Positions 49,558-57,320 of a stretch of DNA of 64,000 bases are shown here, piece after piece. Each line of letters starts with the position of its first letter. Position 1 is the first letter of the stretch. This DNA is from Nocardioides aquaticus (GTDB taxonomy: Bacteria; Actinomycetota; Actinomycetes; Propionibacteriales; Nocardioidaceae): contig NZ_CP075371.1 of the NCBI RefSeq assembly GCF_018459925.1, positions 2,666,001-2,730,000 of the forward strand, written 5' to 3'. A model generated the notes under the pieces. That model had not been told where the DNA came from. It saw only the letters and a program-made list of their open reading frames with translations, and did not search any database. The translations under genes were made by a program, and so were the position numbers.

Positions 49558-51002
49558 TCGAAGCGGACGCGGCGGTCGGCGACCGAGGCCTCGACCAGGC
49601 GCACCTGCACCTGCTCGCCCAGCGGCAGCGGACCGGCGCCGGTCACCCGCGCCTCGACCGCCGGGTCGGCCACGGTGACGGTGCCCGTGGTGGGGTCGTC
49701 GTCCTCCACCTCGACCACCACGGCGTCGAAGACCTCGCCCACCCGGTGCGACAGCAGACCGGCCTCGACCAGGTCCAGGACCGCGTTCTCGTAGCGGCGC
49801 GACAGCTGCCCCGAGCGCTTCAGCGCGACCGGGAGGTCCGGCAGCGCCTCGAGCACCCATCCCGGCACGGGACCGCCGGCGCACAGCGCCACGCAGACCT
49901 CGCCGGCGAAGCGGTCGCCGAGGCGGCGCAGCGGCGCCGTGACGTGGGCGTACTCCGAGGCCAGCGCGGCGTGGTCGGGGTCGGCGGGCACCTCGCCGTC
50001 GAAGGCGACGTAGCCGCTGCCGCGCAGCAGCCGCGTGCAGGCCACGACCATCGCCGCCTCGGCCGGCACCGACGGGTCCAGGCCGCGGATGAAGTCGGGG
50101 TAGAGCATCTCGGCCGGCCAGTCGATGCCCAGGGCGCGCGCGGTGCGGTGCAGGCGCCGCACGTCGCGCGGGTCCGCCGGGGGCAGGGTGCGCAGCAGCC
50201 CGACCCGCGCGTAGACCATCAGCGAGGCCGCGCCGAAGCCGGTCAGCAGGGAGACCTGGGCGTTCCACTGCTCGGCCGGCAGCTGGCGGCGGAAGCTCAA
50301 CGACCAGGTGTCGCCGGCGACGTCGACCTCCTGCTCGGGCAGCGGCAGCGACACGCCCCCGCGGGCGGCCTCCCGGGTCAGCCGCAGCTCGCCGACCTCG
50401 CGCAGCAGCCGGAGCGGCTCGTCGGCGGTGCCGTCGTCGACGGCGGCCTGCACCTCGTCGTAGGTCAGCTGGCGCCGTGAGCGGACCAGCGCCCGCTCGA
50501 CCGTGACGTCCGTGCCCTCACCGCTCGCGTCCACCCGGATCGTCCACAGCAGCGCCGGGCGGACCCGGTCGGGCAGCAGCGAGGCGGCGTCCTCGGACAG
50601 CACCGGAGGGTGCAGCGGGACCTTCGAGTCGGCGCCATAGAGGGTCTCCCCCCGCCGGCGCGCCTCGACGTCGACCGGGTCACCGGGGGCCACGAGGGCG
50701 GCCACGTCGGCGATCGCGTACCGCACGACGTAGCCCGACGGGTCCTGCGGGTCGCGCTCGAGGTGGACGGCCTGGTCGAGGTCGCGGGCGCCCGGCGGGT
50801 CGATCGTCACGAACGGCACGTCGGTGCGGTCGAGGTCGGGCAGCCGCGGCGCGGCGGCCGCGCGCCGGGCCGCCTCGTCCACCTCCGCGGGGAACGCCGG
50901 GGTCACCTCCAGCTCCGCCTGCAGGCGGCGTACGCCCTCGCGCAGGAGGTCGTCGGTGCCCTCCGGCACCGGTCGGACCCGGACCACTCGACTGCTCGCC
51001 AT
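49548..51002 (-). CDS. RNB-domain exoribonuclease (RNase II/R family)
   Basis: 484 residues, a short RNase II/R-type enzyme that degrades RNA 3' to 5'. The catalytic Asp cluster is in FVTIDPPGARDLDQAVHLER; YAIADVAALVAPGDPVDVEA and AHVTAPLRRLGDRF are further conserved blocks, the latter close to the RNB end. The cold-shock domains of full RNase R are absent and only a short S1-like tail remains (VEVEDDDPTTGTVTVADPAV). TAGGCT lies 6 nt before ATG 51002. The stop codon lies inside the 59-bp repeat. Confidence 0.93.
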   Translation of the reverse strand: MASSRVVRVRPVPEGTDDLLREGVRRLQAELEVTPAFPAEVDEAARRAAAAPRLPDLDRTDVPFVTIDPPGARDLDQAVHLERDPQDPSGYVVRYAIADVAALVAPGDPVDVEARRRGETLYGADSKVPLHPPVLSEDAASLLPDRVRPALLWTIRVDASGEGTDVTVERALVRSRRQLTYDEVQAAVDDGTADEPLRLLREVGELRLTREAARGGVSLPLPEQEVDVAGDTWSLSFRRQLPAEQWNAQVSLLTGFGAASLMVYARVGLLRTLPPADPRDVRRLHRTARALGIDWPAEMLYPDFIRGLDPSVPAEAAMVVACTRLLRGSGYVAFDGEVPADPDHAALASEYAHVTAPLRRLGDRFAGEVCVALCAGGPVPGWVLEALPDLPVALKRSGQLSRRYENAVLDLVEAGLLSHRVGEVFDAVVVEVEDDDPTTGTVTVADPAVEARVTGAGPLPLGEQVQVRLVEASVADRRVRFEPR

Positions 51003-51008
51003 GGTGGG

Positions 51009-51014
51009 AGCCTA
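51009..51014 (-). promoter_or_regulatory. -10 element, leaderless promoter of the RNB gene
   Basis: TAGGCT on the minus strand, 6 nt (CCCACC) before ATG 51002. The CCTAGG core is palindromic and may also serve the divergent yaaA. Confidence 0.55.
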
Positions 51015-51020
51015 GGGCCC

Positions 51021-51800
51021 GTGCTCGTCCTGCTGCCCCCCAGCGAGGGGAAGTACGCGCCCCGGCGCGGCGCCCCCCTCGACCTCGACGCCCTCCGCTC
51101 CCCCGGGCTCGGCCCGGCCCGCCGCCGCGTCCTCGACGCCCTGGTGGCGGTGTGCCGCGACGACCCGGACGCCGCGGCGGCCGCGCTCGACCTGGGGCCC
51201 ACCCAGCGCGACCTGGTCTCCCGCAACGCCGGCCTGGCCACGGCCCCGACGGCCCGCGCCGACCGGGTCTACACCGGCGTGCTCTACGACGCGCTCGACC
51301 TCGCCTCGCTCGACGCCGGCGCGAAGCGGCGGGCCGGACGTCGGGTCGCCGTCGTCTCCGCGCTGCTCGGCCTGGTCGCCCCGGGCGACCGGATCCCGGC
51401 GTACCGGCTCTCCGGGCAGAGCGTCCTGCCCGGCCTCGGCCCCGTGGCCGGGGTCTGGCGCGAGGCGCTCGGCCCGGCCGTCCGCGACGCCCTGGGCACG
51501 GGCCTGCTGGTGGACCTCCGGAGCTCGGCCTACGCCGCGTTCTGGCGGCCCGAGCCCGACCTGGCCGGGCGGACGGCGACCGTACGGGTGCTGCACGAGC
51601 AGGACGGCCGCCGCTCGGTGGTCAGCCACTTCAACAAGGCCACCAAGGGCCGGATCGTGCGGGCGCTGCTCGAGCACGGCGCGGACCCGAGGACGCCGGC
51701 CGCCCTCGCGGGCACCGTGCGCGACCTCGGCTGGACGGTCGAGGAGCACGACCAGGGCGCCCGGGGCACGCGCCTGGACGTGGTCGTCCGGGCGCTCTGA
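51021..51800 (+). CDS. yaaA: YaaA-family peroxide stress protein (DUF328)
   Basis: 259 residues. The family opening is LVLLPPSEGKYAPRRGAPLD; YTGVLYDALDLASLDAG, SALLGLVAPGDRIPAYRLSG and VVSHFNKATKGRIVRALLEH are the conserved blocks, the last carrying the DNA-binding KxxKG-like motif. In E. coli YaaA lowers free iron during peroxide stress. GTG 51021 lies only 18 bp from the divergent RNase start, so the two promoters overlap. No ribosome site is visible. Confidence 0.9.
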   Translation: MLVLLPPSEGKYAPRRGAPLDLDALRSPGLGPARRRVLDALVAVCRDDPDAAAAALDLGPTQRDLVSRNAGLATAPTARADRVYTGVLYDALDLASLDAGAKRRAGRRVAVVSALLGLVAPGDRIPAYRLSGQSVLPGLGPVAGVWREALGPAVRDALGTGLLVDLRSSAYAAFWRPEPDLAGRTATVRVLHEQDGRRSVVSHFNKATKGRIVRALLEHGADPRTPAALAGTVRDLGWTVEEHDQGARGTRLDVVVRAL

Positions 51801-51821
51801 GCCGACCGCGCTGCGGGACGG

Positions 51822-53012
51822 CTACCAGCCGGCGGGTCCGCCGGCCTCCGGCGGGCGCGCGTTGAACAGCCGCATCGAGCCGCGGTGTCCCTGCGCGGCG
51901 TCCTCGTGCGGCCACCAGGCCGTGACGCTGACCGACGCCGGGGCCAGCTCCATCCGGAACAGCGCCTCCAGCGGCGCGCCGAGGGCGTGGGCCAGCAGCA
52001 CCTTGATCGGCGTCACGTGGCTGACCACCACGACCGTCCGGCCGGCGTGCTCGGCCAGGACGCGGTCGAGACCGGTCAGCACCCGGTCCTGCACGCCGCG
52101 CATCGACTCACCGGTGCCGCCGCCGGCGGCGACCTCGGTCGAGCCCAGCCACGTCGTGAGCTCGTCGCCGTCGCGCTCACGGACCTCGCCGAAGGTGAGC
52201 CCGTCCCAGGCGCCGAACTCCATCTCGGCGAACGCGGCCTCCTCGCGCAGCGGGACGCCCAGCACCTCGGCGACGAGGTCGCCGGACTCGCGGGTGCGGC
52301 GCACCGGGGAGGCCAGGACGACGTCGACGGTCCCGCCCAGCGGGGCCAGCCAGTCCGCCGTCGCCCGTACCTGGTCGCGGCCCTCCTCGGTGAGCCCGGG
52401 GTTGCTGCCACCCAGGCCGCCGGAGAACCGCTTCTCCGCGGTCATCGGCGTGACGCCGTGCCGCACGAGGACCAGGGTGGTCGGCTCCTGCAGGGCGTGC
52501 CCGCTCCAGCCCTGCTTCGGCGCCGGGCTCGCGGCGGCCGGCTCCGCGGCGGGTGTCTCGACCGGCTCGGCCGCCGCCGGAGCCACGGTCACGCCGTCCC
52601 GGGTGCCGTCGAGCGCCTCGTTGGCCAGCCGGTCGGCGTGGGCGTTGCGCGCCCGCGGCACCCAGGTCCAGGTGGTGCGCGCCGGGACCAGCGCCCGGGC
52701 CTCCTCGACCAGCGGCACCAGCCCGGCGTGCTTGACCTTCCACCGCCCGGCCATCTGCTCGACGACGAGCTTGGAGTCCATCCGGACCTCCAGCGCCGCA
52801 CCGGGGGCGAGCTCGGCGGCCAGCCGGAGGCCCCCGATCAGGCCGCGGTACTCCGCGACGTTGTTGGTGGCCCGCCCGATCGTGGTGCCGTCCTCGGCCA
52901 GCACCTCACCGGTGTCGGCGTCCTTGAGCACCGCGCCGTAGGCCGCCGGCCCGGGGTTGCCCCGCGAGCCGCCGTCGGCCTCGACCAGCACCGCCCGCGG
53001 AGCGACGCTCAC
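51822..53012 (-). CDS. Bifunctional RNase H / histidine phosphatase
   Basis: 396 residues, matching the actinobacterial fusion known from Mycobacterium Rv2228c. Residues 1-135 are RNase HI-like (LVEADGGSRGNPGPAAYGAV, NNVAEYRGLIGGLRLA, VRMDSKLVVEQMAG) and remove RNA from hybrids. After an Ala/Pro linker the second domain is a phosphoglycerate-mutase-type phosphatase: LVLVRHGVTPMTAEKRFSGG with the phospho-His, SPVRRTRESGDLVAEVL, FGAWDGLTFGEV and VVVVSHVTPIKVLL. In mycobacteria this half removes the last phosphate in vitamin B12 synthesis. GTG 53012 overlaps the stop of the zinc-ribbon gene. Confidence 0.95.
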   Translation of the reverse strand: MSVAPRAVLVEADGGSRGNPGPAAYGAVLKDADTGEVLAEDGTTIGRATNNVAEYRGLIGGLRLAAELAPGAALEVRMDSKLVVEQMAGRWKVKHAGLVPLVEEARALVPARTTWTWVPRARNAHADRLANEALDGTRDGVTVAPAAAEPVETPAAEPAAASPAPKQGWSGHALQEPTTLVLVRHGVTPMTAEKRFSGGLGGSNPGLTEEGRDQVRATADWLAPLGGTVDVVLASPVRRTRESGDLVAEVLGVPLREEAAFAEMEFGAWDGLTFGEVRERDGDELTTWLGSTEVAAGGGTGESMRGVQDRVLTGLDRVLAEHAGRTVVVVSHVTPIKVLLAHALGAPLEALFRMELAPASVSVTAWWPHEDAAQGHRGSMRLFNARPPEAGGPAGW

Positions 53013-53749
53013 AGCCCGCTCTCGTCGGTGCGCACCAGGATCCGCGTGCACTCCTCGCAGCGGACGACCTCGTCGGCCGGCAGCGCTGCGATCCGGGCCA
53101 GCTCGAGGTTGTCGATGCCCAGCCGGCACCCGGTGCACTGGCGCTGGCGCAGGAGGGCGGCGCCGACCCCGCCGCGCTGGGCGCGGACGCGGTCGTAGAC
53201 CTTCAGCAGGTCCGCCGGGACGTCCTCGGCCGCCCAGGCGCGGGTGCCGGCGACGTCCGCGGTCTCGCCGTCGATCTCGGCCCACGTCGCGTCCCGCGAC
53301 TCGCGCAGCTCGGCGGCGCGGCGCTCGGTGCCCTCGAGCTCCTGCTCGACGTGGTCCAGTCGGCCCTGGGCCTCCTCGAGCCGGCCCATCACCTCGAGCT
53401 CGTCGTCCTCGAGGGAGGAGATCCGGCGCTCGAGCGAGACCACCTCGTGCTGGATCCGCTCGAGGTCCTTGGGGCTCACGCTGCCGGCGTCCATCTTCTG
53501 CTGGTCGCGGGCCCGGCGGGCCTTGACCTGCTCGACGTCGGCGTCGATCTTCTGCTGCTCCGCGGTCAGGTCGGCGACCTCGATCCGCGCGTCGCGGGCG
53601 ACGTCGACGAGCCGGGCCCGGGAGGCCTGCAGCGCGACGAGATCGGGGATCTCGGGCAGGTGGGCGCGGCGGTGGGCGAGCTGGTCGGTCTTCGCGTCGA
53701 GCTCCTGGAGCTCGAGCAGCTTGACCTGGGCGGACGGGTCGGCCTTCAG
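53009..53749 (-). CDS. Coiled-coil protein with C-terminal zinc ribbon, probable CTG start
   Basis: 246 residues: a long antiparallel coiled coil (QKIDADVEQVKARRARDQQK, LERIQHEVVSLERRISSLED) ended by a zinc ribbon with CTGCRLGIDN and VVRCEECTRIL (two CxxC pairs). Such proteins are conserved in actinobacteria next to RNase H and Nif3 genes; the function is unknown, probably nucleic-acid or protein scaffolding. No ATG, GTG or TTG exists in frame at the N-terminus. The frame opens with CTG 53749 (then KADPSAQVKLLELQ), 6 nt after AGGAG. The first in-frame Met is at 53494, which would cut off the first helix. Confidence 0.88.
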   Translation of the reverse strand: MKADPSAQVKLLELQELDAKTDQLAHRRAHLPEIPDLVALQASRARLVDVARDARIEVADLTAEQQKIDADVEQVKARRARDQQKMDAGSVSPKDLERIQHEVVSLERRISSLEDDELEVMGRLEEAQGRLDHVEQELEGTERRAAELRESRDATWAEIDGETADVAGTRAWAAEDVPADLLKVYDRVRAQRGGVGAALLRQRQCTGCRLGIDNLELARIAALPADEVVRCEECTRILVRTDESGL

Positions 53750-53804
53750 GGCGGTCTCCTGGTGCGGTTCGGTGGTGCGGGGTCGTGCTGGGGCCGGGCG
53801 GGCG

Positions 53805-54935
53805 TCAGCGCGGGGCGTCGACCCGGAAGGTCCAGGGGTCGGTGACCAGGGTGCTGACGTGGGTGTCCACCGTACCGCCCAGCGCCTCGGTCAGCCGCCG
53901 CCGCAGGACAGGCAGCCAGGTCCACTCCGCCGCCCAGTGCGCCACGTCGACCAGGGCCGGGCCGTCGTGCTCGAGGAACTCCGAGGCCGGGTGGTGGCGC
54001 AGGTCGCTGGTGACGTAGACGTCGGCGTCCGAGGCCCGCAGCCCGTCGAGCAGGAAGTCCCCGGCGCCGCCGCAGAGCGCCACCCGGCGCACGACCCGGT
54101 CGGGGTCGCCGCCGACCCGGACGCCGTGGGCGGTCGCCGGGAGCGCCGCGGCGACGGTCGCGGCGAACGCGCGCAGCGTCGTCGGCTCGACGTCACCGAC
54201 CCGACCGGTGCCCGTCGGGGCCAGGCCCGGGTCGGCGAGCTCGACCACGCCGTAGGCCGGCTCCTCGTACGGGTGCGCGGCCACCATCGCGGCCACCACC
54301 GCGGCGCGGTCGCGGCGCGCGAGCACCACCTGGACCTGCTCCTCGGCGACCTCCTCGGCCCGGCCGACCGTGCCGATGGTGGGGACCGCGCCGTCGAGGG
54401 GGCGGAACCGGCCGGACCCGGCCACCGAGAACGAGGCCTGGTCGTAGTCACCGATCCGCCCCGCGCCGGCGGCGGCCAGCGCCGCGCGCAGGGCGGGCGC
54501 GTCGGGCGCCGGCACGGAGACGGTCAGCTGGTCCAGGGCGGGCGCCGGCAGCGGTCGCAGGGGCTGCTGGTCGCGCAGGCCGAGCGCGTCCGCCAGGGCG
54601 TGGGAGACCCCGCCGTACGCCTGGTCGGCGTTCGTGTGCGCGGTCAGCAGGGCGCAGCCGGCGCGCACCAGGGCCGTCACGCTGCGCCCCTTCGGCGTGG
54701 TCGTGGCGACGCCGTGGACGCCGGCCAGCAGCAGCGGGTGATGCACCAGCAGCAGGTCCGCGCCGGCGTCGACGGCCTCCGCCACGACGGCCGGGGACGG
54801 GTCGACGGCCAGGTGGATCCGCCGCACCTCCTGGTCCGGGTCGCCGGCGACCAGGCCGACCCGGTCCCAGGAGTCGGCCGTGCCGGGCGGGAACCACGCG
54901 TCGAGCAGGGCGACGACCTCGGAGAGCACAGGCAT
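53805..54935 (-). CDS. Nif3-like dinuclear metal-centre protein
   Basis: 376 residues, Nif3/YbgI family with the inserted middle domain seen in longer members. Metal-binding motifs: LLLVHHPLLLAGVHGV (His pair), TAHTNADQAYGGVSHALADA and VYVTSDLRHHPASEFLEHDG, with DVAHWAAE closing the site. GTP cyclohydrolase or hydrolase activity has been proposed for the family but is not settled. TAGGCT lies 6 nt before ATG 54935. It leads the run of three genes including the zinc ribbon and RNase H, with 55 bp to the next. Confidence 0.92.
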   Translation of the reverse strand: MPVLSEVVALLDAWFPPGTADSWDRVGLVAGDPDQEVRRIHLAVDPSPAVVAEAVDAGADLLLVHHPLLLAGVHGVATTTPKGRSVTALVRAGCALLTAHTNADQAYGGVSHALADALGLRDQQPLRPLPAPALDQLTVSVPAPDAPALRAALAAAGAGRIGDYDQASFSVAGSGRFRPLDGAVPTIGTVGRAEEVAEEQVQVVLARRDRAAVVAAMVAAHPYEEPAYGVVELADPGLAPTGTGRVGDVEPTTLRAFAATVAAALPATAHGVRVGGDPDRVVRRVALCGGAGDFLLDGLRASDADVYVTSDLRHHPASEFLEHDGPALVDVAHWAAEWTWLPVLRRRLTEALGGTVDTHVSTLVTDPWTFRVDAPR

Positions 54936-54941
54936 GGTGCG

Positions 54942-54947
54942 AGCCTA
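54942..54947 (-). promoter_or_regulatory. -10 element, leaderless promoter of the Nif3-like gene
   Basis: TAGGCT on the minus strand, 6 nt (CGCACC) before ATG 54935. Confidence 0.55.
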
Positions 54948-54966
54948 GGGTGAGGCGTCGCGGCCG

Positions 54967-54972
54967 TACGCT
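54967..54972 (+). promoter_or_regulatory. -10 element, leaderless promoter of gene 54979
   Basis: TACGCT, then CCCGGA, then GTG 54979. Confidence 0.5.
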
Positions 54973-54978
54973 CCCGGA

Positions 54979-55215
54979 GTGCTGCTGATCTTCGGGTTCA
55001 AGTCCTACGCCTCCGTGCTCGCGATGCTCCGCGTGCCGTGCCCCCAGGGACACGAGCTCGCCGCGCAGCGCCTGACCCGGGTCAGGCGGCGGTTCACCCT
55101 GTTCTGGGTGCCGCTGGTGCCGGCCGGCACCCGCTACCAGCTCGACTGCACGTGGTGCGGGCTGCAGCGCCGGCTCGACGAGCGCGAGGCCGACGAGCTC
55201 CAGCGCCGCGGCTGA
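54979..55215 (+). CDS. Small zinc-ribbon protein
   Basis: 78 residues. LLIFGFKSYASVLAMLRVPC opens the actinobacterial zinc-ribbon type; CPQGH and CTWCG give the likely zinc ligands, with RRRFTLFWVPLVPAGTRYQL between them, a moderately hydrophobic stretch that may touch the membrane. Role unknown. It is divergent from the Nif3-like gene. Confidence 0.8.
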   Translation: MLLIFGFKSYASVLAMLRVPCPQGHELAAQRLTRVRRRFTLFWVPLVPAGTRYQLDCTWCGLQRRLDEREADELQRRG

Positions 55216-55249
55216 CCGGGACGGGGCCTAGTTGACCAACCGGTCCCGG
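55216..55249. terminator. Possible hairpin between convergent genes
   Basis: CCGGGAC at 55216-55222 pairs with GTCCCGG at 55243-55249 across the 3' ends of the zinc-ribbon and acyl-CoA ligase genes; the right arm lies in the ligase's last codons. Confidence 0.3.
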
Positions 55250-56784
55250 CCCTCCCAGTACGGCGCGCGCAGCTTGAACTTCTGCAGCTTGCCGGTCGCC
55301 GTGCGCGCCAGGTCGTCGCGGAACTCGATGGACGTCGGCGCCTTGTAGCCGGCCGCCTTGTCCTTGCACCACGCGACCAGCTCGGCCTCGGTCGCCTGCT
55401 GCCCCTCGACCAGGACCACCAGCGCCTTGATCGTCTCGCCCCACTTCTCGCTCGGGACGCCGATCACGGCCACCTCGGAGACGGCCGGGTGGGAGAACAG
55501 CACGTCCTCCACCTCGATGGAGGAGACGTTCTCGCCGCCGGTGATGATGACGTCCTTCTTGCGGTCGCTGATCGTCAGGTAGCCGTCCTCGCCGATCGTG
55601 CCCCCGTCACCGGTGTGGAACCACCCGTCGGCCAGCGCGACCGCGGAGGCGTCCGGCTGGTCCCAGTAGCCCTCGAGCACCACGTTGGAGCGGGCCAGCA
55701 CCTCGCCACCGGCGCCCTCCTCGCCGCCGCTCTCCGAGATCGAGAGCCGGACGCCGATCGCCGGCGCACCGGCGCGCACCAGCCGGGCGGCCCGCTCCTC
55801 GGCCGGGAGGTCGTCCCACTCGGCGCGGGTGCGGTTGACCGTGAGCAGCGGGGAGGTCTCGGTGAGGCCGTAGATCTGGATGAACTCCCAGCCGAGCTCC
55901 TCCTGGACCCGTACCACGGTCTTCGTGGGCGGCGGCGCCCCGGCCATGATGATCCGGACCTTGTCCCGGCCGGGGATCTCGCCCTCCCAGTCCTGGGCGG
56001 CGTCGAGCACCGCCGCGGCGACCGCCGGCGCGGCGCACATCACGGTGACCCCGTGCTCCTCGACGCGGCGCAGGATCTCGGCGCCGTCGATCTTGCGGAT
56101 GACGACCTGCTTGACCCCGAGCCCGGTCATCGCGAACGGCATGCCCCAGCCGTTGGCGTGGAACATCGGCAGCGTGTGGAGGTAGACGTCGCGGTCCGTG
56201 ACGGCCGTGTGCAGCGCGAAGGTCGTGGCGTTGACCCAGATGTTGCGGTGCGTGATCTGCACGCCCTTGGGCCGTGCCGTCGTGCCGGAGGTGTAGTTGA
56301 TGCAGGCCGTGGCGTTCTCGTCGGGCTCCCACGGCACGGGGTCCGCGACGTCGGCGGGGGCGTAGAGGTGCTCGTCCTGGCCGAGCACGAAGCGGTGCTC
56401 GGCGGTGACCTCGGCCAGGGACTCGTCCAGCTCGGGGTCGACGTAGAGGACCCGGGCGCCGCTGTGGCTGACGATGTAGGACACCTCGTCGGGGCGGAGC
56501 CGGAAGTTGACCGGCACCAGGACGCGGCCCGAGCCGGACACGCCGAAGAACGCGGTCAGCAGGCGGGCGCTGTTGTGGCTGACCACCGCGACCCGCTCCC
56601 CCACCCCGATCCCCAGCTCGTCGAGCCTCGCTGCCAGGCGGCGGGCGAGGTCGCCGATCTCGGCGTAGGTCGGCGAGCCCAGGCTCGGCGCGGGCTGGTC
56701 CGGCTCGTCCACCACGCCGACCCGCTCGCCGTACACCTGGACCGCGCGGTCGATGAAGTCGTTGACGCTGAACGGGACGAGCAC
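55228..56784 (-). CDS. AMP-forming acyl-CoA ligase
   Basis: 518 residues, full length for the ANL superfamily. It activates a carboxylic (probably fatty) acid with ATP and loads it on CoA. Motifs: INYTSGTTARPKGVQITHRN (phosphate loop), EFIQIYGLTETSPLL, WFHTGDGGTIGEDGYLTISD, DRKKDVIITGGENVSSIEVE (hinge) and the C-terminal Lys in ARTATGKLQKFKLRAPY. The aliphatic fatty acid subgroup fits best. It stands alone; a link to the nearby type III PKS operon, which needs acyl-CoA starters, is possible but unproven. Confidence 0.92.
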   Translation of the reverse strand: MLVPFSVNDFIDRAVQVYGERVGVVDEPDQPAPSLGSPTYAEIGDLARRLAARLDELGIGVGERVAVVSHNSARLLTAFFGVSGSGRVLVPVNFRLRPDEVSYIVSHSGARVLYVDPELDESLAEVTAEHRFVLGQDEHLYAPADVADPVPWEPDENATACINYTSGTTARPKGVQITHRNIWVNATTFALHTAVTDRDVYLHTLPMFHANGWGMPFAMTGLGVKQVVIRKIDGAEILRRVEEHGVTVMCAAPAVAAAVLDAAQDWEGEIPGRDKVRIIMAGAPPPTKTVVRVQEELGWEFIQIYGLTETSPLLTVNRTRAEWDDLPAEERAARLVRAGAPAIGVRLSISESGGEEGAGGEVLARSNVVLEGYWDQPDASAVALADGWFHTGDGGTIGEDGYLTISDRKKDVIITGGENVSSIEVEDVLFSHPAVSEVAVIGVPSEKWGETIKALVVLVEGQQATEAELVAWCKDKAAGYKAPTSIEFRDDLARTATGKLQKFKLRAPYWEGRDRLVN

Positions 56785-56884
56785 AGGTCCTCCTGGCGGG
56801 CGACGGAGCGGGGTGTGGTGACCCCCGTCACCCTAGTCGCGTCCGCGTTGGTGCACCGTTGGCCGTCCGTCGACGGTCCGCTTG

Positions 56885-56915
56885 CATGAGAGCCCTCTCA
56901 TCCGGCTCTCACACC
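56885..56915 (+). promoter_or_regulatory. Putative response-regulator binding element, copy 1
   Basis: Palindrome ATGAGAGCCCTCTCAT (56886-56901) followed by a further CTCTCA exactly 11 bp on (56895 to 56906), the direct-repeat pitch used by OmpR-type regulators. It lies 31-61 bp upstream of the Asp-rich protein gene that leads the two-component operon. 24 of 31 bases match copy 2 at 63449-63479 (minus strand). Confidence 0.6.
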
Positions 56916-56945
56916 ACCCCCACGATCGGCCATGATGCTCGGACC

Positions 56946-57302
56946 GTGTCCACCCTCGTCAAGGCCCTCGTTACCCTCGCCGTCCTGCTGCCGGTGGGGG
57001 GCTTCGTTGCGGGCACGCTCGCGGCCAACGACACCACGGGCAGCCCCCGCGAGACCATCGTGATCAGCGAGAGCTCGGACCGGGGGGCCGGGCCGGCGAC
57101 GACCCCCGTGACCGGTGCCGAGGTGCGCCCCGGCAGGCGCTTCCTCCGCGATCCGACACCGACGCCCGACCCGACACCGGTCCCCCCGGTGGCCGACGAC
57201 GACGATGACGACGACGACGGGCCCGAGCCGGTCATCCCCCAGCCGGTGGACGTGGACGACGACGATGACGACGACGACGGCGGGGACGATGACGACGACT
57301 GA
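56946..57302 (+). CDS. Asp-rich secreted protein
   Basis: 118 residues from GTG 56946. An N-terminal hydrophobic segment LVKALVTLAVLLPVGGFVAG is a signal or anchor. After a Thr/Gly-rich part and a Pro/Thr stretch (DPTPTPDPTPVPPV), the tail carries two runs of eight Asp and a final run of five (DDDDDDDD...VDVDDDDDDDD...GGDDDDD). Such tails bind divalent or polyvalent cations. It is the first gene before the histidine kinase (18 bp gap) and carries the putative regulator element upstream, so it may be the sensor's partner or output. Confidence 0.7.
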   Translation: MSTLVKALVTLAVLLPVGGFVAGTLAANDTTGSPRETIVISESSDRGAGPATTPVTGAEVRPGRRFLRDPTPTPDPTPVPPVADDDDDDDDGPEPVIPQPVDVDDDDDDDDGGDDDDD

Positions 57303-57320
57303 CCCGACCGAGCCTCGCCG

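Noticed and set aside
56932..56937. ATG start for the Asp-rich gene
   Set aside because: Both ATG codons here are out of frame with the signal peptide; GTG 56946 is in frame.
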